A model generated the notes under the pieces. The model ran no database searches and was not told where the DNA came from. It saw nothing but the letters and a program-made list of their open reading frames with translations. A program made the translations under genes and the position numbers. A stretch of DNA of 38,705 bases from Propionibacteriaceae bacterium (GTDB taxonomy: Bacteria > Actinomycetota > Actinomycetes > Propionibacteriales > Propionibacteriaceae): the NCBI GenBank assembly GCA_031271975.1, contig JAISUR010000028.1:1-38705 (forward strand), written 5' to 3'. Positions within the stretch are counted from its first letter, which is position 1. Every line of letters begins with the position of its first letter. Below are positions 8,176 to 17,700 of this stretch, in pieces.

Positions 8176-9540
8176 ATGCCCAGAGAAGTCTTCCAAGGCG
8201 TCGAGTATTCCGATCCGACTGCACTCGTCTTCGGGCGGGCTGCCCGCCCGGTCAAGACGCGCGCGGGGCTGGAGATCGGCGGCGGCCTGGTCTATCCGGA
8301 GCTCAACTTCACGTTGCCCCCGATGCTGGTGGACGCCGCCGCGATGCCCGAAGTGTTGGCCAACTACCGCGAAGTGACGGCGGCTGTCTGCAAGCGCGCC
8401 GCCGAACTGGACGTGCCCGGATTCGTGATTGAGATCGAGACGCTGCCGCCGATGACATTCAATCCTGCCTGGGGCGTGGACGTTACCAAGGTGGTGGTGG
8501 ACACGATCGCCGAGGCGGACGCCCGGGCGGTGGTGCGGATCACGCCCAACGACATTCGCGAGGGCCGCGAGCTGGAGCATATGTGGCACGGCCGGCACTG
8601 GGACGCCATATTGGAGACGTTCGCCGGAGCGGCAGCGGCAGGCGCGGAACTGCTGGCCATCGAATCTGTGGGCGGCAAGGAAGTCCATGACGAGGCCACT
8701 ATGTACTGCGATCTGGCTAAGTCGGTGTTCGCGCTAACGGTCCTGGGCGTGCGGGACATGGAACGGCTCTGGGCGGCCATCGCCCAGATAGCGGCCCAGA
8801 CGGACACAGTGGCGGCCGGGGACACCGCGTGCGGTTTTGCCAACACGGCGATGGTGCTGGCCGAGAAGAATTACATTCCACGGGTTTTCGCCGCTGTGGT
8901 CCGCGTCGTATCGGCCATCCGCAGCCTGGTCGCGGTTGAATGCGGTGCGCGTGGCCCGCACAAGGATTGCGGCTACGAGGGCGTCTACGTGAAGGCGATC
9001 TCGGGCATCCCCATCTCCATGGAGGGCCGAACGGCGGCTTGCGCCCACTTTTCCCCGGTTGGGAACATCGCCGGCTGCGCGGCGGATTTGTGGAGCAACG
9101 AATCCATCCAGAACGTCAAATTGCTCGCCGGACCTGCTCCGAGCGTTAGTTTCGAACAACTCGCCTACGACTGCCGCCTGTTCAACGCCGCCAGCGCCCA
9201 AGGCTGTGAGAAAGCCTTGTGGTTGCGCGATCTGCACGCGGCTTCGGACGCTTCGCTCGATCCGCAGGCCTATGTGCTGCGTCCTGACGTCGTGGTCAAG
9301 CTGGCCGCTCAGATCGTGCGGGTCGACGGCGACTATGAGCGCGGCAAGACCGCTGCCCAGTTGACGTTGGACACCTTGCGTGAGGCGCATGCCACTGGCG
9401 AGTTGCGGCTGGACGACCGGGAGCAGATGTGGTTGGAGACGCTCTCGGCCGACGCGGACGCGCTGCCGGAGACGCCGGAGCAATTGTTGGCGGACATGGT
9501 CGACGCGGAAGCGTTCGATCCAAAGCACTACGACCTGTGA
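8176..9540 (+). CDS. mtaB: Methanol:corrinoid methyltransferase, MtaB-like
   Basis: A 454-residue protein, close to the 461 of Methanosarcina barkeri MtaB. In that enzyme Glu164, Cys220 and Cys269 bind the catalytic zinc. Here E163 (in AIESVGGKEVHDEA), C219 (GDTACGFANTAM) and C265 (GPHKDCGYEG) occupy matching positions, so the active site looks intact. GRTAACAHFSPVGNIAG and LRPDVVVKLAAQIV are further family-like stretches. The enzyme would split methanol or a similar methyl donor and pass the methyl group to the cob(I)amide of the downstream MtaC. The ATG has a CGAGG-type ribosome site. It is the first structural gene of an operon with mtaC, an activator and a DUF2284 gene. Methanol is inferred as substrate from the family; other methyl donors are not excluded. 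Confidence 0.93.
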   Translation: MPREVFQGVEYSDPTALVFGRAARPVKTRAGLEIGGGLVYPELNFTLPPMLVDAAAMPEVLANYREVTAAVCKRAAELDVPGFVIEIETLPPMTFNPAWGVDVTKVVVDTIAEADARAVVRITPNDIREGRELEHMWHGRHWDAILETFAGAAAAGAELLAIESVGGKEVHDEATMYCDLAKSVFALTVLGVRDMERLWAAIAQIAAQTDTVAAGDTACGFANTAMVLAEKNYIPRVFAAVVRVVSAIRSLVAVECGARGPHKDCGYEGVYVKAISGIPISMEGRTAACAHFSPVGNIAGCAADLWSNESIQNVKLLAGPAPSVSFEQLAYDCRLFNAASAQGCEKALWLRDLHAASDASLDPQAYVLRPDVVVKLAAQIVRVDGDYERGKTAAQLTLDTLREAHATGELRLDDREQMWLETLSADADALPETPEQLLADMVDAEAFDPKHYDL

Positions 9541-9566
9541 TACTGGGAATCGGAGAAAGGGACGAC

Positions 9567-10202
9567 ATGTCAATAGTTGAGAACCTGTCTGAGGCGGTGC
9601 AGAAGGGCCGGATTAAGGATGTTCTGGCGCTCATCGAAGAAGGTCTGGGTGAGGGCGTCTCGGCGCAGGAAATGCTCGACGACGGCCTGTTGCGGGGTAT
9701 GAGCCTGTTGGGTGCGCGCTTCAAGAACAACGAGGTGTTCGTGCCCGAGGTGCTCATCGCCGCGCGCGCGCTGAACAAGGGCACTGAGGCCTTGAAGCCC
9801 AAGCTGATCGAGGCCGGTGTGCAAGCGCGCGGGCTCGCCGTGATCGGGACGGTCAAGGGCGACTTGCACGACATTGGCAAGAATCTTGTCAAGCTCATGA
9901 TGGAAGGCGCCGGTTTTGAGGTCGTTGACTTGGGCGTGGACGTGTCCGATGACGCGTTCGTGGCCGCCGTCGCCGAACGCAAGCCGGATGTGCTGTTGCT
10001 GTCGGCGCTGCTCACCACGACGATGCGCCAGCAGGAGTCCGTCATCAAGGCGGTCGCAGCGGCGGGGCTGCGCGACAAGGTGAAGATCATGGTCGGCGGA
10101 GCCCCGATCACGCAGGGCTTCTGCGCGGAGATCGGGGCTGACGGGTACGCTCCCGACGCTGCGTCGGCCGCTGAGGTGGCCGCGACTTTCCTGGCGGCAT
10201 AG
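9567..10202 (+). CDS. mtaC: Corrinoid protein, MtaC-like
   Basis: A 211-residue B12-binding protein. Residues 1-85 form the helical cap domain (LLRGMSLLGARFKNNEVFVP). The Rossmann-like domain begins with GTVKGDLHDIGKNLV, whose D-x-H-x-x-G motif supplies H101 as the lower ligand to cobalt. SALLTTTM and VGGAPIT complete the cobamide site. It carries the methyl group between MtaB and an acceptor methyltransferase not found in this window. It starts 26 bp after mtaB with AGAAAGG upstream, and four bases separate its stop from the activator gene. A longer in-frame start inside mtaB has no support. The paralogous families MttC and MtbC look similar, but the MtaB neighbour settles the name. Confidence 0.93.
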   Translation: MSIVENLSEAVQKGRIKDVLALIEEGLGEGVSAQEMLDDGLLRGMSLLGARFKNNEVFVPEVLIAARALNKGTEALKPKLIEAGVQARGLAVIGTVKGDLHDIGKNLVKLMMEGAGFEVVDLGVDVSDDAFVAAVAERKPDVLLLSALLTTTMRQQESVIKAVAAAGLRDKVKIMVGGAPITQGFCAEIGADGYAPDAASAAEVAATFLAA

Positions 10203-10206
10203 GTGA

Positions 10207-11712
10207 ATGGATAAGGTCAGCCCCACTGACAGCGGTATCTTGGCGGATGCGTTGGCCGCCAACGGCCACAACCTGCCCATGCCCTGCCGCGGCCGCCACA
10301 CTTGCGGCAAGTGCGGCGTGTATCTGGCTGGCGCCGCTGAGCCTCCGGGCGATGTCGAACAGTCGCTGCTGGCACGCAACCCGGCGCCGCAGTTGCCCGG
10401 ATACAGTTGGCGGTTAGCCTGCCTGGCGCGTATTCGCTCCGAGGTGTCGATTGTCGCGTCGTCCGTGGCCGGTGTGGTCGTCGCCGATGTGGGCATGGAG
10501 CTTGTGGAATACGACGGGGACGCGCCCGCGTCGCTGGGCTGCGCGGTCGATGTCGGAACCACCACTGTCACATTGCTGCTCTTCCGGCTCGGCGACAGGG
10601 AGCGTGTGGCCGATGTCAGCGAACTCAACCAGCAGGTGGTTCATGGCGCGGATGTGCTCAGCCGCATTGACGCGGCGGCGCAGGTGGGCGTCGCCGCGCT
10701 GCAGTCCCTGATCTTGGCCCAGTTGCGGCGCATGCTCTCGCGGGCCCTCGACTCGGCCGGAGCATGCGCGGCGGATGTGAGCCGGGTGGTGATCACGGGG
10801 AACACCACAATGCTGCACCTGCTTACCGGCCGCCCAGTGGCTTCGCTGGGGGTGTTCCCGTTCACGCCGGATACCCGCTTTGGACACGCGATGCCGGCAT
10901 GCGCGGTCTTCCCGCAGTTGTCGGCCGAGCTCTACCTTCCGCCGGCGATCTCCGCCTATGTCGGCCCAGACATCGTCTGCGGAATCCTGGCCACCGGGTT
11001 GGGGACCCATGGGCGTCCCGAAGTGCTCATTGACGTGGGCACGAACGGCGAGATGGTGCTCGTCGCACATGGCCGCACGCTGTGTTGTTCGACGGCGGCG
11101 GGCCCGGCGTTTGAAGGCGCGGAGATTTCCGCCGGCATGCCCGCGCTGCCCGGGGCTATCGACGGCGTGTGGGTGGACAACGGCCAGGTCGCATATTCCA
11201 CGATTGGGAAAAGACGTGCCCGCGGCATTTGCGGCACGGGTCTGATAGGCGCCGTGGACACGTGCTTGGCGCTGGGCGTGCTCGACGAAACCGGGGCGTT
11301 GGACGCGGATTTCCGCGTCGGGGATTCGGGTATCAGCATCACCCAGGCGGACATCCGGAAGTTGCAGCTCGCCAAGGCCGCCATCGCGGCCGGCGTTGAC
11401 ACGCTCCTGTCCGAAGCCGGGTTGGCTCCAAGCGCCGTGGCAAAGCTCGAATTGGCCGGTGGCTTCGGGAGCTATCTGCAGGCGGAGCCTGCCGCGGCGA
11501 TCGGCTTGTTCCCGCGCGTGCTGGCAAGCGCGGTGGATCCGGCTGGCAACACCGCTCTCGCGGGCGCCGTCTTGTTGACGCTGTCCCGGCGCGCGCGCGA
11601 CGCGGCCGCCCGCATAGCCGCTGAAGCGGAAGAGATCCCGCTGGCCGCCAACGCGGTGTTCCTGGACCGCTACGTGGAAAACATGGCGTTTCCGGAAGCA
11701 GGTGGGCCGTGA
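10207..11712 (+). CDS. Reductive activator of corrinoid methyltransferase ([2Fe-2S] + ASKHA ATPase, RACo-like)
   Basis: A 501-residue protein. The N-terminal ferredoxin-like part has cysteines 27, 33, 36 and 72 (CRGRHTCGKC and RLACLA), spaced as in plant-type [2Fe-2S] centres. The rest is a DUF4445/RACo ASKHA ATPase with phosphate loop AVDVGTTTVTLLLF, VITGNTTMLHLLTG, IDVGTNGEM, AGPAFEGAEIS and ELAGGFGSYL. Such proteins use ATP to drive one-electron reduction of inactive cob(II)amide on MtaC-type proteins back to cob(I)amide. A TGA directly precedes the ATG, so the protein cannot be longer; its [2Fe-2S] domain begins about 15-20 residues later than usual. Four bases separate it from mtaC and it overlaps the DUF2284 gene by four. 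Confidence 0.9.
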   Translation: MDKVSPTDSGILADALAANGHNLPMPCRGRHTCGKCGVYLAGAAEPPGDVEQSLLARNPAPQLPGYSWRLACLARIRSEVSIVASSVAGVVVADVGMELVEYDGDAPASLGCAVDVGTTTVTLLLFRLGDRERVADVSELNQQVVHGADVLSRIDAAAQVGVAALQSLILAQLRRMLSRALDSAGACAADVSRVVITGNTTMLHLLTGRPVASLGVFPFTPDTRFGHAMPACAVFPQLSAELYLPPAISAYVGPDIVCGILATGLGTHGRPEVLIDVGTNGEMVLVAHGRTLCCSTAAGPAFEGAEISAGMPALPGAIDGVWVDNGQVAYSTIGKRRARGICGTGLIGAVDTCLALGVLDETGALDADFRVGDSGISITQADIRKLQLAKAAIAAGVDTLLSEAGLAPSAVAKLELAGGFGSYLQAEPAAAIGLFPRVLASAVDPAGNTALAGAVLLTLSRRARDAAARIAAEAEEIPLAANAVFLDRYVENMAFPEAGGP

Positions 11713-12239
11713 AGAGCCTCGTCCAGGCTGCGTTGGACTTCGGGTTCTCGCACGCCGGCCTTCTCGATGTGGCGACGCTCGCCGTGCGCCCGGAAGTCCG
11801 CGACATGTGCGCCGCCGACTTGTGCAGCCAATACGGCCGCTGCTGGGTATGCCCTCCGGGTTGCGGCACGTTGGACGACTCCCGAAAGCTGCTGGCTGGC
11901 TTCAAGGCGGGCTTGCTGGTCCAGACCACTGTTGTCCTCGAAGACGAGTACGACTACGAGGCCATGTTGGCGGCGGGGGAGGAACACCGCAGGTTGGTCG
12001 CCGACTTCCGCCATGAGCTGTGGCCGCGGTTTCCCAAGTTGGTCGCGCTCGGCAACGGCGCCTGCACCATCTGCGACCCGTGCACGTATCCGGACGCTCC
12101 GTGCCGTTACCCAGAGCTCGCCGTGCAGTCCATGGAAGCGCTCGGCTTGGTGGTCTCGGATGTTTGCGCTGCCAACGATTTGCCTTATTACCACGGGCCC
12201 GGCACGTTGACTTACACGGGGTGCTACCTGCTGATCTGA
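11709..12239 (+). CDS. DUF2284 cysteine-rich putative metal-binding protein
   Basis: A 176-residue protein with two cysteine clusters. Residues 34-52 hold C34, C39, C45, C48 and C52 (GRCWVCPPGCG). Residues 119-132 hold C119, C122, C125 and C132 (ACTICDPCTYPDAPC). This pattern is typical of DUF2284, predicted to bind a metal or Fe-S cluster; no function is known. The GTG start overlaps the activator stop (GTGA), so translation is coupled and the gene clearly belongs to the methyl transfer operon. It may help electron delivery to the activator or cluster/cofactor maintenance, but this is inference from position only. Confidence 0.85.
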   Translation: MKSLVQAALDFGFSHAGLLDVATLAVRPEVRDMCAADLCSQYGRCWVCPPGCGTLDDSRKLLAGFKAGLLVQTTVVLEDEYDYEAMLAAGEEHRRLVADFRHELWPRFPKLVALGNGACTICDPCTYPDAPCRYPELAVQSMEALGLVVSDVCAANDLPYYHGPGTLTYTGCYLLI

Positions 12240-12305
12240 CGGTTTGAGGCAACGTTTTCGGTCGGTTTTCGTTCTGTTAGCTACGTTCTGCGTTTTGTAG
12301 GCAAA

Positions 12306-12377
12306 ATGTTACCGAAAAGGTTTGCGAAATCGTTGACTGTCCTGCTTGGGGGGTAGTACATTGGCGGCATGTTACCG
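12306..12377. promoter_or_regulatory. Direct repeat ATGTTACCG flanking the GH127 promoter
   Basis: The nonamer ATGTTACCG occurs at 12306-12314 and 12369-12377, one copy on each side of the predicted promoter. A related TGTTAGC lies at about 12276. TGTTA-type half sites resemble those bound by LacI-family sugar regulators, so operator function is plausible but unproven. Confidence 0.4.
12333..12362 (+). promoter_or_regulatory. Predicted promoter of the GH127 gene
   Basis: TTGACT (12333-12338) and TACATT (12357-12362) are separated by 18 bp in an AT-rich spacer. This is a good match to a housekeeping sigma promoter 60 bp upstream of the start codon. Confidence 0.5.
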
Positions 12378-12424
12378 TTCACACGGCAGCATGCCTTCCC
12401 CCCCGCCCTCGAGGTAAAGGAGAC

Positions 12425-14734
12425 ATGTCAATGATGACAACCGGTTCACTATCACGCCGGACTATGCTGCAAATCATGCTGGGAGGCAGTTTGGCCATGG
12501 CTGGGGCACTCCGGCCGGCCTTCGGCGCCACCGTGTCGAAGCCGATGCCGCTGGGACCTGCGCTGGGGGCTCCCGGCAACATCGCCGGCTGGAGCGTGGC
12601 GCCGTTCGCATTGGGAGAAGTGCAGTTGAGCGCCGGGAGCGTATTCCAACGGGCCGTCGACGAGCAGTTGACGTTCGCCCGCAACTTCCCGACCGACAGC
12701 TTCCTCACGGTCTTCCGCGTCAACGCCGGCCTGCAGACATCCGCTACTCCAGCCCCGCCCGGCGGCTGGGAGGGATTCCCGAACGCCGGGGTCACTCGGG
12801 CCATCACGCAACAATGGGGTCCCGCGGAGTATCCGCCCGCTGAAGGCAAGAACTCCGGCGCGGACGGCTGCTTGCGCGGCCACTACGGCGGACACGCGCT
12901 GACCATGCTGGCGATGACGTACGCCGCCACCCAAGACGCCACCATCTTGGCAAAGCTCAACGCCTATGTGACCGGCATGAAGGAATGCCGCGACGCGCTG
13001 GCGCTGATGACCTACAACTCGCAGCCGCGCTACTCCCATCCGGGATTCTTCTCCGCCTATGGCGAGTGGCAGTTCTCGGCTCTGGAAGCCTACGCCCCCT
13101 ATGGCGAGATCTGGGCCCCCTACTACACGCTGCACAAGATCCTGCAAGGCTTGACCGACGCCTACCGCTACGCGGGTTCCACGGACGCGCTAGACATCGC
13201 CGAAGGCATCGGACACTGGGTCTATTCGCGCCTGTCGAAGTGCACCACGGCCCAATTGCAGCGCATGTGGGGTATCTACATCGGCGGCGAGTACGGCGGT
13301 ATGAACGACGCGCTGATCGACCTGTATCTGCTGTCGTCCGACCCTGACAAACAGGAGTTCTTCGATGCGGCCAAGCTGTTCGACCTGGACACGATCATCG
13401 ACTCGTGCGCGAACGGCCAGGACGTCCTCAACGGCAAACACGCCAACCAGCACATCCCGCAGATCACCGGCTACGCCAAGCTGGGCGTCTTGGAGCCCGA
13501 CGCGACGGCGCGGGCGCGCTACTTGGCTGCGGCGGCCGGTTTCTTTGGGCAGATCGTTCCCGGCCGCATGTATGCGCACGGCGGCACCGGCGAAGGCGAG
13601 ATGTGGGGCCCGGCCAACACGGTCGCAGGCGACATCGGCTCGCGCAACGCCGAGTCCTGCGCCGCGTACAACATGCTGAAAGTGGCCCGGACGCTGTTCT
13701 TCGCCGACCAGCAGCCCAAGTACATGGACTACTACGAGCGGACGCTGCTCAACCACATCCTCGGCGGCCGCGGCGATGGCACGAAGTACACGACGCTGCA
13801 CAACACGACGTCCCGGCAGACGCCTGGCAACCTGTACATGTATCCCGTCGGCCCCGGCCAAACCAAAGAGTACGGCACGGGCAACATCGGCACCTGCTGC
13901 GGCGGCACCGCCCTGGAATCGCACTCCAAGTACCAAGACTCCATCTACTTCTACGCGGCCGATGGCAAGGCGCTTTGGGTGAACCTGTTCATGCCGTCGG
14001 TGGTGACCTGGGCAGACGCCGGGCTGACGCTGAAACAGGAGACGAGCTATCCCGAGGATGAGACTTCCGTGCTGACCATCCAGCAGGCTCCGATCGGTGA
14101 GTTCTCGCTCAAGATCCGCATCCCCGGTTGGTGCACGGGCGCCACGGTCAAGGTCGGCGCGGGAGCGGCCACCGAGGTCGCCGGGGGCCAGTATTACGAG
14201 GTCAAGCGGACTTGGAGCGCCGGCGACACGGTGACGTTGAACTTCCCGATGCAGTTGCGCACGGAGGCCACCGTCGACCGCCCAGACATCCAGTCATTGA
14301 TGTACGGCCCGACGGTGTTGAACGGCCTGTCCAGCCAGACCACGTACCTGAAGCAGTCGTTCTACAAGAACTACCGCCTGGACGGCACGATGGGGCTCGC
14401 CGGAGCTGCCACGGCCACGCCGAACACCTTCATCGTGAACGGCATCACCTATGAACCGGCCTACAACGGCAACAACGACCCGTACCACATGTACTTCCAA
14501 GTCGCGGAGGACACTGTCGCCTTCGCCGGTGTGGATACCGGGCTGGCCAATGTGGCCAAGTCCGACGGCACTACCCTGCTGGACGCGATCTGGGCGGGCG
14601 CCCCGTTCGCGGACAAGGCGGCGTTCCTCAGACAAGTGCAGGAGGTGACCAAGGCCTTCCAAGACGATGGCCTGATATCACTGCGGGCCAGACAGGAAAT
14701 CCTGGTGGCCGCCGGCCGGGCGCGGATGGCGTGA
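12425..14734 (+). CDS. Secreted GH127 beta-L-arabinofuranosidase-like glycoside hydrolase
   Basis: A 769-residue protein with a Tat-type leader (SRRTMLQIMLGG, then hydrophobic residues to about 35), so it is exported folded. The body is GH127/DUF1680. In the reference enzyme HypBA1 a cysteine nucleophile and a Zn(Cys)3Glu site act with a glutamate acid/base. Here CC at 491-492 (TCCGGTALESHSKYQDSIYF), E410 and C412 (AESCAAYNMLKVAR), and E390 or E392 (GTGEGEMWG) match that layout. It would release arabinofuranose from plant glycans or hydroxyproline-rich glycoproteins. The last 50 residues form a helical tail that may be a FIMAH-like module. AAAGGAG precedes the ATG by a few bases. The secreted multidomain gene follows after 13 bp, so the two form an operon. 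Confidence 0.9.
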   Translation: MSMMTTGSLSRRTMLQIMLGGSLAMAGALRPAFGATVSKPMPLGPALGAPGNIAGWSVAPFALGEVQLSAGSVFQRAVDEQLTFARNFPTDSFLTVFRVNAGLQTSATPAPPGGWEGFPNAGVTRAITQQWGPAEYPPAEGKNSGADGCLRGHYGGHALTMLAMTYAATQDATILAKLNAYVTGMKECRDALALMTYNSQPRYSHPGFFSAYGEWQFSALEAYAPYGEIWAPYYTLHKILQGLTDAYRYAGSTDALDIAEGIGHWVYSRLSKCTTAQLQRMWGIYIGGEYGGMNDALIDLYLLSSDPDKQEFFDAAKLFDLDTIIDSCANGQDVLNGKHANQHIPQITGYAKLGVLEPDATARARYLAAAAGFFGQIVPGRMYAHGGTGEGEMWGPANTVAGDIGSRNAESCAAYNMLKVARTLFFADQQPKYMDYYERTLLNHILGGRGDGTKYTTLHNTTSRQTPGNLYMYPVGPGQTKEYGTGNIGTCCGGTALESHSKYQDSIYFYAADGKALWVNLFMPSVVTWADAGLTLKQETSYPEDETSVLTIQQAPIGEFSLKIRIPGWCTGATVKVGAGAATEVAGGQYYEVKRTWSAGDTVTLNFPMQLRTEATVDRPDIQSLMYGPTVLNGLSSQTTYLKQSFYKNYRLDGTMGLAGAATATPNTFIVNGITYEPAYNGNNDPYHMYFQVAEDTVAFAGVDTGLANVAKSDGTTLLDAIWAGAPFADKAAFLRQVQEVTKAFQDDGLISLRARQEILVAAGRARMA

Positions 14735-14747
14735 GGGGGTGCTTGAG

Positions 14748-17700
14748 ATGAAGAAGATCGCATCGTTCGCAGCAGCCGCAGCTCTGGCGCTCGGCTCATT
14801 GGTTTATGTCACGTCTGAGGCGCACGCCGACCCGGTGAATGTCGCCTCGGCGACCGGAATCCTGCCCCCGGCCATCGACGTCGACGTCAAGAACTCTTGG
14901 AATGACTACACCAAGCTCAACGACGGCGCTTGGAACGTCACGGCAAACAACGCGACTTGGGCCACCTGGGGCACCTCGAAGCTGACAAACTGGGCCACCT
15001 ACACGTGGACTGAGCCGGGCGTGAAAGTGTCGTCGATCAAGGTGACCTTCAACACCAACTGCCGCACCGGCGACTGCGGTGTGCACCTGCCCGCTTCGTT
15101 CTCCCTGGAGTACCTCAATTCCGGCGGAAGCTGGGTCGCGGTCGATAGCTTCGCCCATGACTATCCGGGCCGGTACGACGCTTCGGCCAACCCGACCGGC
15201 GCCGACGAGACCTTGGCCGACGTGTTCGGCCCGTACACCGCGACATTCACCGAAGTCAGCACCACGGCGCTGCGGCTGAACGTGACCAAGCGGCAGTCGG
15301 AGAGCCTCGGCATCGGCGTCACCGAATGGGAGGTTTACGGCGGCCTTGGCGAGTTGGATCCGGATCCGGGCCCCGCCAAGCAGTACATCTCCTTCGAGGA
15401 TGTGTCCGTCCGCACGACGACCGGCGTGGCTCCCACGCTCCCAGCCGCGATCTGGGCGATCACGCCGAACGGCCCGCTCGACCCAGCGGTGCCCGTCACT
15501 TGGGCGTCCGTCTCGGCTTCCTCGTATGCGGCCCCCGGGTCGTTCACGGTCACGGGCACCATCGGAACGGACACGGCTGTCAGCGCCAAGGTGTATGTCG
15601 CCGCGGCCCCGTCGTCCACGATCACAGCAGTTTGGGACGCGTCGACCATCACGGCGGCCGGAACCGCCCCGGTGTGTCCGGGCCGCGTGACGGCCACCTT
15701 TGACGATGACACCGAGGAGTCGGTGGCGGTCACTTGGGCGGCGGCTGCGGCTACTGACTACGACGAGCCAGAAGACATGGGCTACGTGTTGGGCACGGTT
15801 GCGGGCACTGCCGCACAGCCGGTCTGCTGGTTCTTCGCCGTCGACCCGGTGGTGCAGAACAACCCGATCGTCTCGATCCGCTTTGAATCAGCCCCGGGTT
15901 CGTCGGGCTACTATCAGACCGCTCCGAAGTTCACGCTGGCACTCGAACGCGGCATAGCCACGGACAAGATCGTGTCGGCGGAGTATTCGCTGGACGGGGG
16001 TACGACGTGGGAACGCTACAACGGCAAGACGACGATCAGCTTGGAGGGCGTTGTCGAGGTGCGCGCCCGCGCCACATCCGAGGGCGGCTACACCGGAAAT
16101 GACGCGGCCCAGGTGAAGATCGACACCCACGCGCCGGTGACGACGGGCACCTACGTGGTGACCGGGCGCACGGCCGTGGTCGATCTGGATCCGTCGGACG
16201 GCGACAACGGGTCGGGCGTGACCCGCACCCTTTGGTCATTCGGTCCGTCCAGTTCGCCCACCAGCCAGGACAACTCGATGTGGGGCACCTACGAGGAGTC
16301 GGAGAAGATCAGCGTCACACTCGGCCGCGACGGCCCTACGTATGTGCATTTCCGCTCTGAGGACGCCGCGGGCTTCTCGGAAGCCAACAAGACCATCACG
16401 TTGCCCGCCGTCCAATACTGGGTGGCCGCATTCAACATGAATGGGCATGGCGCCCAGATCACGCAGGTGGAGGTGTTGCCGGCCGATCAGGTGAACAAGC
16501 CTGCCGATCCCTTCGAGGAGGGGGCTGTCTTCAAGGGTTGGTACACCGATTCGGGGTTGACCACGCCTGTCGAGTGGCCGCTGACCCTGACCGCCGACGT
16601 CACGCTTTACGCCAAGTGGCTGCCGCTCGACTTGGAGTCTGCGGTGGCGGCGCTGGCGGAGACCGTGCAGCGGATGATCGACGACGGCACGCTGGACAGC
16701 TACACGGACGAAAGCGTGGCCGCCGTGGTGGCGGCGCTGGAAGACGTCAACGACTTGTTGGCAGATCCGGGGACTTCGGCCGTCGAACTAGACGCCGGGC
16801 ATTCGGCCTTGTTGGATGCGCTGGCAGCGCTGGTGCCCAAGTCGTCGGCGGGCGGCGCCAACGAGGCGATCCTGCTGGGATTGATCGACACGGCGACCAA
16901 GATTCCGACCGAGCGCTACACCGACGAGTCGGTGGCGGTGTTCCTCGCCGAGATCGAGGACGCGCTTGCTGTCTTGGCCGATGCCGGGCGCACCCAAGAT
17001 GATTTGGACCAGGCGCTGGCCGAGTTGCTGGACGCCGTGGCGGGTCTGAAGCTGCACTATGTCGCCCAGGTGAAGGCGAACGTGGTCTCGCTCAACATCG
17101 CGAAGAAGAAGACGTTCCAGCTCGCCGCGTTCGGGTACGTCACCGACGGCTCCACGCAGAATGTGGCCTCGTACGTTTCGAGCGATCCGGCCGTGGTTAC
17201 GGTGGACACCAAGGGGAAGGTGAAGGGCATCGCGGTTGGCGCCGCGACGATAACGATCACGTCTGTTGGCGACGGGGAGGCTGGCGTCCCAGCCACGCTG
17301 ACGATCCCGGTGAACGTCGTGGCGAAGTCCGTTGGGCCGAAGAAGGTTACGGCCAATGTGCCGGCTGCTTTGGAGCCCGGACAGGTGGTGCCGATCGTGC
17401 CCGTGATCGAGGCGGATGCCGCGACACCGTCCAAGGTCACGTTCAAGACGTCTAACAAGAAATACGCCGTCATCGACGCCGCGGGAATGCTGCGCGCGGT
17501 GGCTCCGGGCAAGGTGAAGATCACTGTCTATGCCGGCTCGAAGAAGAAGGCGTACACGGTTGCCGTCGCGCAGATCATCCCAGCCACGCCGGTGATTTCC
17601 GGAGAGGCCCGGGTGGGCCAAGTGTTGACGGCCGATCCGGGGGCATGGGGCCCCGGCGCGGTGGACCTCTCCTACCAGTGGTACCGCTCGGGCAAGGCGG

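Noticed and set aside
13190-13936. Minus-strand frame within the GH127 gene
   Set aside because: Arises from GC-rich codon bias; the plus strand carries the catalytic motifs.
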